From NCBI GenBank assembly GCA_945861615.1, contig CAMAVH010000012.1, positions 1-37,411 of the forward strand: a DNA stretch of 37,411 nt, read 5' to 3'. Positions within the stretch are counted from its first letter, which is position 1; the number at the start of each line of letters is the position of its first letter. Source of the stretch: Rhizobium sp. Q54 (GTDB taxonomy: Bacteria > Pseudomonadota > Alphaproteobacteria > SMXQ01). Made by a program: the position numbers and the translations under genes. The notes beneath the pieces are model-generated. The model saw only the letters and a list, made by a program, of their open reading frames with translations, was not told the origin of the DNA and searched no databases. Shown here one piece after another: positions 24,968 through 32,542 of this stretch.

Positions 24968-26947
24968 CTAGATTTCGCGGAGAATACCGTCGCGCGTCCG
25001 CATGAAGAGCTTCACCTCGTTCTCGCGCATGGCGTAGTCGCTGTCGGCATGGAGTTTGATATCGCCGCCGTGGGCGATGGTGGCATTGTTGTTCGTGGCG
25101 ATGATGCGAATCTGCGCGCCATGGCCAATGCCCGAAAAGTCAGTGAAGCGCCGCTCGCTCGGCACGCTGAGATAGACCTCCTCGAACCCGTCGGCGGCGA
25201 TGACATTGCCGTCGATGACCTCCGCATAAGGCCGCGACCGGCGATCTTCGAAAGCGACTTCGCGCATCTTATCGCCGTCGCGAATCAAGGTGAGATAGAC
25301 GCCGGGCACGAGATAGCGCCCGACCCGGCAGGCATAAATGTCCGACGATTGCGGAATATAGACCGTGCGCTCGATATTGGCGTTGGTGAGCGAGATTTTC
25401 TGACCCTGGCTGTAATCGCTCGGCATCAGCCGCGGCACGAGCTCGCCGTCCCCGCGCCCGCTTTGCAGACTGATCGGCCCTTCGTTCTGCAGGCGGATCG
25501 GCTTCAAACCGTCGCTGATCGCCGTGGTGTTGGCGGCATCGTTGAAGCCGATCGCCTGATTGTCCCACATCAGCGGCATCGGGCCGCCTAACTCCGGCAA
25601 ATGCGCCAAGGTGTTTTCCACATGCCGCTGGGTGCGGAAGAAGATGTTCTTGCTGATGAAGACGCCATCGACATCGGCGCCCTTGATGTAGCTGTAAACG
25701 ATCGGCGCGAGGAATCGCAGGTTGCGTTCGATCGCCGGCCCGCTGGAGCCGATGAAGTTCTCGGAGACGACGATCGACTTGAGCTTGCAGCCGGCATCGC
25801 AGCCGATCGAGACGCCGACGCCGCCGTCCTTGGTCTGGCGGAGGATCGTATTGTTGCGGATCATCACGCCGTTGATGATCGGGCCGGACAAGCCCTTCTT
25901 GCCGGGGCTGAGCAAAATCGCCGCGTGATGCGGCAGGCCGTAGCCGCAATCGACGAAAGTGTTTTCGGAGATGAAGGTGGCGCCGTTTTCGATATTGAAA
26001 AACAGGCCGTACTCGCTGCAATCGGAGAATACGTTCCCCGATACGATGCAGGGGAAAGGACTATCCCAGGCCGTCTGGATATTGAAGCCGAAACGCGCCC
26101 GCTCGACACGGTTGTTGAGATAGCGGGCTTCCTTGGCGTAATGAAAGTTCTCCACGCAGGCGTGGGCTGCATCGTAAAGGTGATTGTCGCGGACCACCGC
26201 CGAGGCGCTGAAGGAAATGCAGTCGCCGTTGGTGGCGTGCAGTTCGCAGCCTTCGATCACCAGATCGTCGATGAACCGGCCGCCGCCATAGATGATCTCG
26301 CCACGGAAATCATGGGCATGGACATTGCGCACGACGATGCGCCGATGATGCTTGTCTTCCTGGATATAGATGCCCTTGTGGCTGATATCCCAGCCGCCCG
26401 GCGCGGTCTCGTTCGCCGGCCAGGTGCGGTCGCCGTTGTTGCCGGGCCGCACGCCGCCGTCGATCGCCAAATCCTCGATCGTGATGTTGCGGCGGGCGGT
26501 TTGCGCGCTCTCGCCGCCGACGATGAACAACGCGCTGCCGCGCCAGACGGCACGGCGGGCGTCGTCCTCGTACCAGCGGGAAAGCTCATATTGCGTCGTC
26601 GGATCGCCGCCGCCCAAGGTGCGGAACAATAGCTTGGTCAAAGCCGCGCCGTCGCCGCGCAAGGTCACGTTGTCCCAGGCGACATGCAGGGCGTGGGCCC
26701 GCAACCGGTCCACCGCGACGCTGGCCTGCGGCTGAACGCGATAATTGCCCGCCGGCAAATAGACGATGCCGCCGCCGGCCCGGCCGATCTCGTCGATGGC
26801 CGCTTGAATCGCCGGCGTGTCGTCGGCAACGCCGTCGCCCTTGGCGCCGAAGCCCTGCACATTGGCGACGGGGCCGGGCAAATGGCGGCGCAGCGCATCC
26901 TTGCTGACGGGACCGTTGGCCGGAAACAGGCTGTGCATGTCGGTCAT
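24968..26947 (-). CDS. Right-handed beta-helix (pectate-lyase superfamily) protein
   Basis: 659-residue repetitive protein. The N-terminal segment VQGFGAKGDGVADDTPAIQAAID followed by GGIVYLPAGNYRVQP is the classic Pectate_lyase_3 / GH28 opening. The middle (about residues 150-450) is made of short repeated strands with N, I, V and G spacing (for example IVVRNVHAHDFRGEIIYGGG, LVIEGCELHATNGDCISF), as expected for a parallel beta-helix. A compact C-terminal region follows from about residue 500. There is no signal peptide although such proteins usually act outside the cell; a tiny TAT-lipoprotein ORF ends 37 bases upstream. AGGGG precedes ATG 26947. The glycan substrate, if any, is unknown. Confidence 0.78.
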   Translation of the reverse strand: MTDMHSLFPANGPVSKDALRRHLPGPVANVQGFGAKGDGVADDTPAIQAAIDEIGRAGGGIVYLPAGNYRVQPQASVAVDRLRAHALHVAWDNVTLRGDGAALTKLLFRTLGGGDPTTQYELSRWYEDDARRAVWRGSALFIVGGESAQTARRNITIEDLAIDGGVRPGNNGDRTWPANETAPGGWDISHKGIYIQEDKHHRRIVVRNVHAHDFRGEIIYGGGRFIDDLVIEGCELHATNGDCISFSASAVVRDNHLYDAAHACVENFHYAKEARYLNNRVERARFGFNIQTAWDSPFPCIVSGNVFSDCSEYGLFFNIENGATFISENTFVDCGYGLPHHAAILLSPGKKGLSGPIINGVMIRNNTILRQTKDGGVGVSIGCDAGCKLKSIVVSENFIGSSGPAIERNLRFLAPIVYSYIKGADVDGVFISKNIFFRTQRHVENTLAHLPELGGPMPLMWDNQAIGFNDAANTTAISDGLKPIRLQNEGPISLQSGRGDGELVPRLMPSDYSQGQKISLTNANIERTVYIPQSSDIYACRVGRYLVPGVYLTLIRDGDKMREVAFEDRRSRPYAEVIDGNVIAADGFEEVYLSVPSERRFTDFSGIGHGAQIRIIATNNNATIAHGGDIKLHADSDYAMRENEVKLFMRTRDGILREI

Positions 26948-26983
26948 GGACTCAGCCCCTCTTTCGCGCGCGCGGCGGCATGC

Positions 26984-27139
26984 TCACGGGGAGAAATCCG
27001 TGCCGTCATCGAAGAAGGCCGTCGCGGGGGGCGCGGGCGGGCGCTCCGCCGCACATCCGGCCAGACCCGCGACCAAGAGGGCCCCCATGCTGCTTTGCAG
27101 CAGGGCGCGGCGGCTCAGGAGGCAAGAGCCGGAACCCAC
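26984..27139 (-). CDS. Tiny TAT-type lipoprotein ORF
   Basis: 51 residues from a GTG at 27139 (weak AAGAG site), or 76 from a TTG at 27214. A twin-arginine motif SRRALLQ is followed by a hydrophobic stretch (MGALLVAGLAG) and a lipobox LAGC. The mature part is only about 23 residues, rich in Pro and Ala and ending FFDDGTDFSP. It precedes the beta-helix gene by 37 bases on the same strand. It may be a real small lipoprotein, or the detached export signal of an ancestral beta-helix lipoprotein. The TTG start lacks a ribosome site, so GTG is preferred. Confidence 0.5.
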   Translation of the reverse strand: MGSGSCLLSRRALLQSSMGALLVAGLAGCAAERPPAPPATAFFDDGTDFSP

Positions 27140-27280
27140 AACGGGGCTCTTACCGATCCGCGATGGCCATAAGCGGTTCACAAAGACGGGCCTTTGAGAA
27201 TGGGCGATAGCCAAACTTGATAAGGCCGCAAGCCCCGCCTGTCAAAGCCGACGGCGACCCGCCACGACAAGCCCCTATCC

Positions 27281-28384
27281 TCAGGCGTCTGCCGACTCGC
27301 TCACATCGAGCGGCGCGACGAGTTTGACGCCGGCAATCTGTACGCCCTTGCCCGTGCGGCTGCTGCGCTGTTCGGGCGACACCACGCGTCCGTTCGGATC
27401 GTTCAGCCACAGGCGCAGAAGATGTCGTCTGCGCGACGCCTCGGGCCAATCCTCGTACCCTCGCCGGGTATGCAACATGACCCAGTTGTTGAGGAACTGG
27501 ATATCACCGCGCTCGAAGCCGATATCGACGGCGCATTCGTCGACCGTCTGGCGATAGAGCTCGACCGCCTCCTTTTGCGCCGTGGTGAAGGGCGGCACGC
27601 CGGGCAGCTTTTGCGCCTTGTCGATCACCGCGCCGACGCCGATGGCGCTGAAATAGCCTTCGGCAAAGGAAAAGATCGGCTGCTTGAAGTAGGGCAATTC
27701 GCCGGGATTGATCTCGCCCGTGCGCGAACGATAAAAATCCTCGGTCAGCACCTTCACCAGGTCCGGGCGTTGCGCCAGCATGCGGTTATAGACAGTGACC
27801 GAACTCACGACGCGGCTTTCGCCGCCCGATTTCGAGGTCTGCAGGCACAACAGGCCGACGTAATCGCAGCCGTCGGAATGGAAGCGCATCTCGGCGTTGG
27901 TCATATAGCCGCGGGTCTTCGCGTCGCTGTAATCGCCGCCGAGGTCTTTCACATGGCCGAGAATGTGACCGTGCTTGTTCTGCGACATCGGGTTGCCCAG
28001 ATAGCAGCCAAGGCCGAGATAGGCGATGGCGGTTTCCTCGCGGTCGAAGGCGTCGAGCGGAAAATGCCGCATCATGACGATGCCGCGCCCATCCAGCAGT
28101 TCGCGGCGAATGTCACGCAAGGTTTCCCCGAACGTCGCGAGAGGGAAATCCGCGCGCGAAACCGCCTCGATCGGCTTGCCGCTGCGCCGGAATGCCGCGA
28201 CGGCGGCCTGCAGCTCCGCGACGTCGGCGGCGGTGATGTCATAGCTCCAGGTCGAAACATTCCGCAGTTCGTTGGCGAGCCAGCCTGCCGGATCGACCAC
28301 AGGATCCATCGCCCGCGCCGGCATGCGCCGCGCCTCCAGATAGCTCCGAAAATTGTCCCGCGAACCGCTGGTCGAGATGTTCAT
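27281..28384 (-). CDS. TauD/TfdA-like Fe(II)/2-oxoglutarate dioxygenase
   Basis: 367-residue dioxygenase of the TauD/TfdA family. Iron ligands are His169 and Asp171 (FHSDGCDYVG) and the distal His305 in NNWVMLHTRRGYED, with a conserved Arg in RRHLLRLWLNDP that holds 2-oxoglutarate. The N-terminus (MNISTSGSRDNFRSYLEARR) follows GGGGAGG with five-base spacing, which sets the start at 28384 against a longer frame to 28492. Members attack taurine, aryloxyalkanoates, gamma-butyrobetaine and other acids; the substrate is not evident. A possible promoter with an overlapping dyad lies at 28418-28446. Confidence 0.87.
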   Translation of the reverse strand: MNISTSGSRDNFRSYLEARRMPARAMDPVVDPAGWLANELRNVSTWSYDITAADVAELQAAVAAFRRSGKPIEAVSRADFPLATFGETLRDIRRELLDGRGIVMMRHFPLDAFDREETAIAYLGLGCYLGNPMSQNKHGHILGHVKDLGGDYSDAKTRGYMTNAEMRFHSDGCDYVGLLCLQTSKSGGESRVVSSVTVYNRMLAQRPDLVKVLTEDFYRSRTGEINPGELPYFKQPIFSFAEGYFSAIGVGAVIDKAQKLPGVPPFTTAQKEAVELYRQTVDECAVDIGFERGDIQFLNNWVMLHTRRGYEDWPEASRRRHLLRLWLNDPNGRVVSPEQRSSRTGKGVQIAGVKLVAPLDVSESADA

Positions 28385-28417
28385 CTGCGCCTCCCCATTT
28401 TCCCTCAGCTTTATCCC

Positions 28418-28446
28418 ATAGCAGGCGCTATGCAAGACCCGTGCAA
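28418..28446 (-). promoter_or_regulatory. Putative promoter with overlapping dyad for the dioxygenase gene
   Basis: On the minus strand TTGCAC (28446-28441), 17 bases, then TGCTAT (28423-28418) resemble a sigma-70 promoter 34 bases before the ATG. The perfect dyad ATAGC-AGGC-GCTAT (28418-28431) overlaps the -10, as an operator would. Confidence 0.35.
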
Positions 28447-28530
28447 TGCAAAAAGACCAGCGACGGAACCATCCTTTAGAGGGATTCCGCATTCATATCT
28501 TTCGCTGATTGAAATGCTTGGGAATTCGCC

Positions 28531-30447
28531 CTAACGGGCCGCGCGGGCGAATGGCAGAACGGCGGACGTCGCTCCACTAGCGCGCGGCAAGGACACCAGA
28601 ACCGTGGTGCCGACGCCCGGCTCGCTGGCAATCTCAAGCTGTCCGCCATGCAATTCGATCAGGACCTTGGTCAAGGGCAGACCCAGACCCGTGCCCTCAT
28701 AGCGACGCGATAGAGAGCTATCGACCTGCCCGAATGGCGCCAAGGCGATCGGAATATCCTCGCGGGACATGCCGATGCCGCTATCGGCAACGCGAATTTC
28801 CAGACGCTCGCCCGCCACCTCGCGCACCGTCAGCGACAGGCTGCCGCCCGGCTTGGTGAATTTAACGGCATTCGACAACAGATTAAGGACGATTTGACGC
28901 AGTTTCGCCGTCTCGCCGAGCACCAACAGCGGCATGTCCGGGTAGGCGACGTTGAAAGTTAGATCTGCCGCCCGGCACTGTTCGCGGATCATCGTCGCCG
29001 AGCTATCCAGCACTCTGCGCAGATCGACCATCTCCGGCGTCAATTGCAGTTTGCCTGCATCGCTTTTGGCGAGGTCGAGCACACTGTTGATGATATCGAG
29101 CAAATGGCGACCGCTCTGCAGGATGTCCTCGGCATAACCGACATATTTCTGATTGCCCACCTCGCCGAGTATTTGGCCGGAGATGATCTCCGAAAAACCG
29201 ATGACGGCATTGAGCGGTGTCCGCAGCTCATGACTCATATTGGCGAGGAAATTCGTCTTGGCCATATTGGCCTCTTCAGCGTTACGCTTGGCCTCCTTGA
29301 AGTGCTCTTCGCGTTGCTTGATGTCGGTAAAATCGCTGAGAAACAGGAAGAAGCCGCCGTCCTGGGTCTCGCTGCGGCTAAAGCGAATCCAGCGTCCGTC
29401 CTCGAGTTCATATTCACCTGCCGCAAACAGCGCTTCGTCGTTGACAGGCTTATATCCCGCCATGCGCCCGGCGATTTTGGCCCGGATGAGCGACAACACG
29501 CCGGAGAAATCGGCGCCTTCCACCAGATAGGGCGCGACGGTGGGAAAAAAGTGAGCGATCCGGCTGTTCGCGACGACAATCTTGCCGTTGGCATCGACAA
29601 GCGCCATGCCTTCCTGAGAGCTTTCTAGCGCGTCGATCAGGCGATTTTGCGCCGAACGGCGTTGCGCCATCTCGCGCTCCATCATGATGCGGATGCTTTG
29701 CTGCATGAATGACATGGAGCGCAGCAAGGCTCCGGTTTCGTCCTTGCTGCCCACGGGAATCGGCATATTCAAATCGCCGCCGGCGATGCGGTCGGCGACG
29801 ACCCCCGCCGCCGACAAGGGCCGCAAAATACGACGTGCGAGCAGGAAGGCGATGATGGCCGACAGAACCAGCGCGAAAACCAGAGCGCCCATGCTATAAT
29901 ATTCGTAATTGTTGATTGCCCAGATTGCTTTGCGCCGCTCAACGAAGGTGTGGCCGGCAATCAGTTCGGTCAACACGTCGAAGCGTTCGACCAGCTTATT
30001 GCTCAGCCGTTGCAGTTCATCATCCGTGACTGGGTCACCGCCGGCCAGCCGATGCGCATTCCAGTCGGCGAACAATTGCTTGATCTCAGCAATGACGACG
30101 CGTTCGTTCGGCGCCAGGGCTCGCTCCTGGGCGACGGAGAGATCGTCGAGAAAAATCGCACTTAGTTCACCGATGAGATCGTCGATCTCGGCATAGTCCT
30201 CGGCCGGCGCGTTGGCACGGCGCAACAATTCCTTGTCCATGCGCGAAAAGCTGAGACTGGCCGAGCGGGCGAAATTGATCGCCATCAAGGGACCGTCGTA
30301 AGTCTGCACGACCAGCCTGGCGGCGGCGAATAGCACATAAAGGCCATATGCGCCGACCGCACCGGTGATCAAACCCATGGCGATGAACGCCGCGAAAATC
30401 GCGGTGCGAATCGAGTGGGCTTTCGATGTCGTGGCGTGCGACAGCAT
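28531..30447 (-). CDS. Membrane PAS sensor histidine kinase
   Basis: 638-residue sensor. Two membrane segments (about residues 13-37 and 188-210) enclose a ~150-residue helical periplasmic domain. Then come a HAMP linker (RRILRPLSAAGVVADRIAGGDL), a coiled stretch, a PAS-like domain (ALESSQEGMALVDANGKIVVANS, about 275-395) and the kinase core: phospho-acceptor His406 in SHELRTPLNAVIGFSE, the N box NLLSNAVKFT, G1 ADSGIGM, F box FGQVD and G2 GTGLGLPLTK. No response regulator gene is in the window. It lies downstream of the globin-cupredoxin unit behind a terminator-like hairpin; ribosome site AGGAA before ATG 30447. Confidence 0.93.
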   Translation of the reverse strand: MLSHATTSKAHSIRTAIFAAFIAMGLITGAVGAYGLYVLFAAARLVVQTYDGPLMAINFARSASLSFSRMDKELLRRANAPAEDYAEIDDLIGELSAIFLDDLSVAQERALAPNERVVIAEIKQLFADWNAHRLAGGDPVTDDELQRLSNKLVERFDVLTELIAGHTFVERRKAIWAINNYEYYSMGALVFALVLSAIIAFLLARRILRPLSAAGVVADRIAGGDLNMPIPVGSKDETGALLRSMSFMQQSIRIMMEREMAQRRSAQNRLIDALESSQEGMALVDANGKIVVANSRIAHFFPTVAPYLVEGADFSGVLSLIRAKIAGRMAGYKPVNDEALFAAGEYELEDGRWIRFSRSETQDGGFFLFLSDFTDIKQREEHFKEAKRNAEEANMAKTNFLANMSHELRTPLNAVIGFSEIISGQILGEVGNQKYVGYAEDILQSGRHLLDIINSVLDLAKSDAGKLQLTPEMVDLRRVLDSSATMIREQCRAADLTFNVAYPDMPLLVLGETAKLRQIVLNLLSNAVKFTKPGGSLSLTVREVAGERLEIRVADSGIGMSREDIPIALAPFGQVDSSLSRRYEGTGLGLPLTKVLIELHGGQLEIASEPGVGTTVLVSLPRASGATSAVLPFARAAR

Positions 30448-30459
30448 GAGGTTCCTAGT

Positions 30460-30490
30460 AAAACGAAACCGCCCGCGCCATCGCGAGCGG
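30460..30490 (-). terminator. Terminator or attenuator between the cupredoxin and kinase genes
   Basis: On the minus strand CCGCTCGCG (30490-30482) pairs with CGCGGGCGG (30477-30469; one U-G pair) around ATGG, followed directly by TTTCGTTTT (to 30460). Only 12 bases separate it from the kinase ATG, so kinase transcripts must read through it or start inside the cupredoxin gene. Confidence 0.75.
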
Positions 30491-30536
30491 CCACTATGTC
30501 AAAAGCGAAACCCCCGACCGGACAAGGGGCCAGACG

Positions 30537-30893
30537 CTATTTCACCGTCACCAGCAAAAGCATTTTCGGATGAATATGGCATCTCACTTCATATAAGCCG
30601 GGCGCCGTGAACTCGACGGGAATAACATGGCCGGGGTCGGATTCCGCCGAGTCGAATTTAAAGGCCCGCGCATCGATGAAGATCTGATGGATGAATTCAT
30701 CGTCGTTGTTAAAGCGTACCGTGTCGCCGCGATCGACAGACAACTCCTTCAGATTGAAGGCGCGCCCTTTTTGCGAGATGTCGTGGAAGCTTTTGGCGAA
30801 GGCCAGACTTCCGCTCAGCGTGAGGACGAAAACCGCGAAGGCGATCAGCGCTTCGCGCCAAAATGGAACGGACAAGCGAGAGAGACGGATCAT
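30537..30893 (-). CDS. Exported cupredoxin (methylamine-utilisation/plastocyanin-like)
   Basis: 118-residue small copper protein. A signal peptide covers residues 1 to about 33 (SLAFA cleavage). The mature part is a short cupredoxin domain: DTVRFNNDDEFIHQIFID contains the first copper ligand His69, and VRCHIHPKM supplies Cys105, His108 and Met111, the full type 1 copper set. It should carry single electrons in the periplasm. Its ATG overlaps the stop of the truncated haemoglobin gene (ATGA, 30890-30893), so the two are made together. The partner is unknown; pairing with a haem protein is suggestive of electron exchange. Confidence 0.88.
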   Translation of the reverse strand: MIRLSRLSVPFWREALIAFAVFVLTLSGSLAFAKSFHDISQKGRAFNLKELSVDRGDTVRFNNDDEFIHQIFIDARAFKFDSAESDPGHVIPVEFTAPGLYEVRCHIHPKMLLLVTVK

Positions 30894-31366
30894 CTAGTCA
30901 CCACATCGCGTTGCATCGCCGCGAGCAAAGCCATGAGGCGATTCTGCGTGCTGAAGGGAATGCCGACATCGTCCATAGCCAGCTGCAAGTTTTCTGCAAG
31001 CGCATTGAACTTCGCCTGGTTGAGATGCAGCCCCTTATGGGAGGCATACATGTCGCGGCCGGTATATTGGCAAGGGCCGCCCGCGATCTGGCATATCTGA
31101 TCGGAGATACGCGACTTCAGGCGGTCGAGATTAATGTTGTCGAATTCGTCGAGTATGCGTGGATCGGCAAGCCATTTTATCATCGCGACGTCGATCATCT
31201 TGACGATGTTGTCCTTGCCGCCAAGTCCGCGATAGAGCGAGTCGTCGGCGGCGTGGCTATGACGGGCAAAACCTGCTGCCAAGGTCGCGGCGGCGAGCAG
31301 CCCGATGAACGCGGCGCGCATCAAACGCGGCCATGACGAACGATGAGAAAAGGCGACCGTCGGCAT
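30890..31366 (-). CDS. Exported group 1 truncated haemoglobin
   Basis: 158-residue globin with an N-terminal signal peptide (Arg/Trp-containing start, hydrophobic residues about 18-33, cleavage near HSHA). The mature part matches the group 1 truncated haemoglobin pattern: SLYRGLGGKDNI, WLADPRI, then GGPCQYTGRDMYASHKGLHL, in which His110 is the proximal haem ligand. The B10 position, usually Tyr, appears to be Met62. Cys92 and Cys99 could form a disulfide outside the cytoplasm. Most truncated haemoglobins are cytoplasmic, so export is noteworthy. It overlaps both its neighbours by 1-4 bases (DUF3034 upstream, cupredoxin downstream). Confidence 0.88.
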   Translation of the reverse strand: MPTVAFSHRSSWPRLMRAAFIGLLAAATLAAGFARHSHAADDSLYRGLGGKDNIVKMIDVAMIKWLADPRILDEFDNINLDRLKSRISDQICQIAGGPCQYTGRDMYASHKGLHLNQAKFNALAENLQLAMDDVGIPFSTQNRLMALLAAMQRDVVTR

Positions 31367-32256
31367 CAGAACCCCGCCTGCAAAGAGACGTAAAGGCCGT
31401 TCTGGTCCTTCTGGGTCGCGATGTCGCCCAGCATGGTATAGGCGGCCGTGAGTGAAATATTCTTATTGAGGAAGAAGGCGATGAAGACATCGCCTGCATT
31501 TTCTTCCTTGGCGAAGGCGAGGTTGTCGGGCTTGGTGCGGTAATCCACGCCGAGCACCAACTGGCGCGACAGCAGATAGGCCACCGAGCCCTCGAACTGC
31601 AATTTGTAATCGTCGTTCTTACCGCCGCCGAAGCCGAGGATGCCATATTGATTGGCGCGCGTTTCTCGCAAGGTCACGTTGACCAGCAGGCTGTGGGCGA
31701 GGAACAGCTTGCTCGCGGCGATATAGTAATCGACGCCCTCATCATCCTTCGCGCCGATCGCGGTCAGCGTCCCATGCCGATCGTTGGCCTTATATTGAAT
31801 GCCGAAAGCGACCTGCGGCAGCCACCTGTCCTGATCGTAGATGGCGTCGCCGAACAGCCGCACCTTCGCCCCGACGATATCCTGGTGAAAGGTGAACCCT
31901 TGACCGAGGCCGAGCAGAATGCCGGTGTCTTTCGTGTTGAAGGCTTGGCGCGCATAGGAAAGCTCGACACGGTCGAACAGACCGATGGCAATCCCGCCGG
32001 TATTGAGATCAAAATCCGATAGGCCAACGAAGGTGTAATGAACGTTCGCACCAATGGCATCGCGCGTGCCGTAACCGGTGATGAGCGCCCACGGCACCAG
32101 GCCGCTGCCGCCGGCCCCTTCGATCTGCGAGACCCCGCCCGTTGCCAGCAGCTTGCCGCTATCGAACAGGTCGTCGGCGAGCAACGGCGATGCGCCTGCC
32201 ACAGAAACAACCGCGCCACAGAAGATCTCTCCCAGGCGGCGAAAAAAGGCAGACAT
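31366..32256 (-). CDS. DUF3034 outer-membrane beta-barrel protein
   Basis: 296 residues from the chosen start at 32256 (MSAFFRRLGEIF), which gives a clean signal peptide ending near LLADD; starts at 32295 or 32271 are possible, and none has a strong ribosome site. The mature start DDLFDSGKLLATGGVSQIEGAGGSGLVPW is the DUF3034 signature. The rest alternates amphipathic strands with aromatic girdle residues and ends in Phe (VSLQAGF), a C-terminal signal for outer-membrane barrels. Its stop overlaps the globin start (TGATG). Family function is unknown; it is the first gene of the envelope unit. Confidence 0.85.
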   Translation of the reverse strand: MSAFFRRLGEIFCGAVVSVAGASPLLADDLFDSGKLLATGGVSQIEGAGGSGLVPWALITGYGTRDAIGANVHYTFVGLSDFDLNTGGIAIGLFDRVELSYARQAFNTKDTGILLGLGQGFTFHQDIVGAKVRLFGDAIYDQDRWLPQVAFGIQYKANDRHGTLTAIGAKDDEGVDYYIAASKLFLAHSLLVNVTLRETRANQYGILGFGGGKNDDYKLQFEGSVAYLLSRQLVLGVDYRTKPDNLAFAKEENAGDVFIAFFLNKNISLTAAYTMLGDIATQKDQNGLYVSLQAGF

Positions 32257-32469
32257 CCTGTCGAATTCCATTCGAGAAAAGCCCCGTCGGCACACGAGGC
32301 TTCACTAGAAATCTTTTCCCTTAATTAACCCTTAAAAGCGCGCCACTGGAGCGGGCGGCAAGCCCTAGAAAGTCCCGCGGCGCTTGACTCATGGGCGAGG
32401 CTTGAGCATTTAGCCGTCACATTTTCCATAACGCATCAACCATACGTTTGTATTCCTAAGCGAGCGGCT

Positions 32470-32508
32470 TCAGACATAAGAAAGGCCCCGCACAGCGGCG
32501 GGGCCTTT
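32470..32508 (-). terminator. Rho-independent terminator of the second TctC gene
   Basis: On the minus strand AAAGGCCCCGC (32508-32498) pairs with GCGGGGCCTTT (32491-32481) around a six-base loop, followed by CTTATGT. It lies about 35 bases past the stop at 32543. Confidence 0.8.
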
Positions 32509-32542
32509 CCTTGCGGCCGGCGATTGCTGGCCTCAGTCTCGG

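Noticed and set aside
24968-26947. Phage tail-fibre or tail-spike origin for the beta-helix protein
   Set aside because: The fold can occur in phage tail proteins, but no other phage-like gene or attachment site is near.
32257-32542. FNR/CRP-type site upstream of the globin unit
   Set aside because: I looked for TTGAT-N4-ATCAA or a close variant and saw only half-sites; the region also has no sigma-54 motif.
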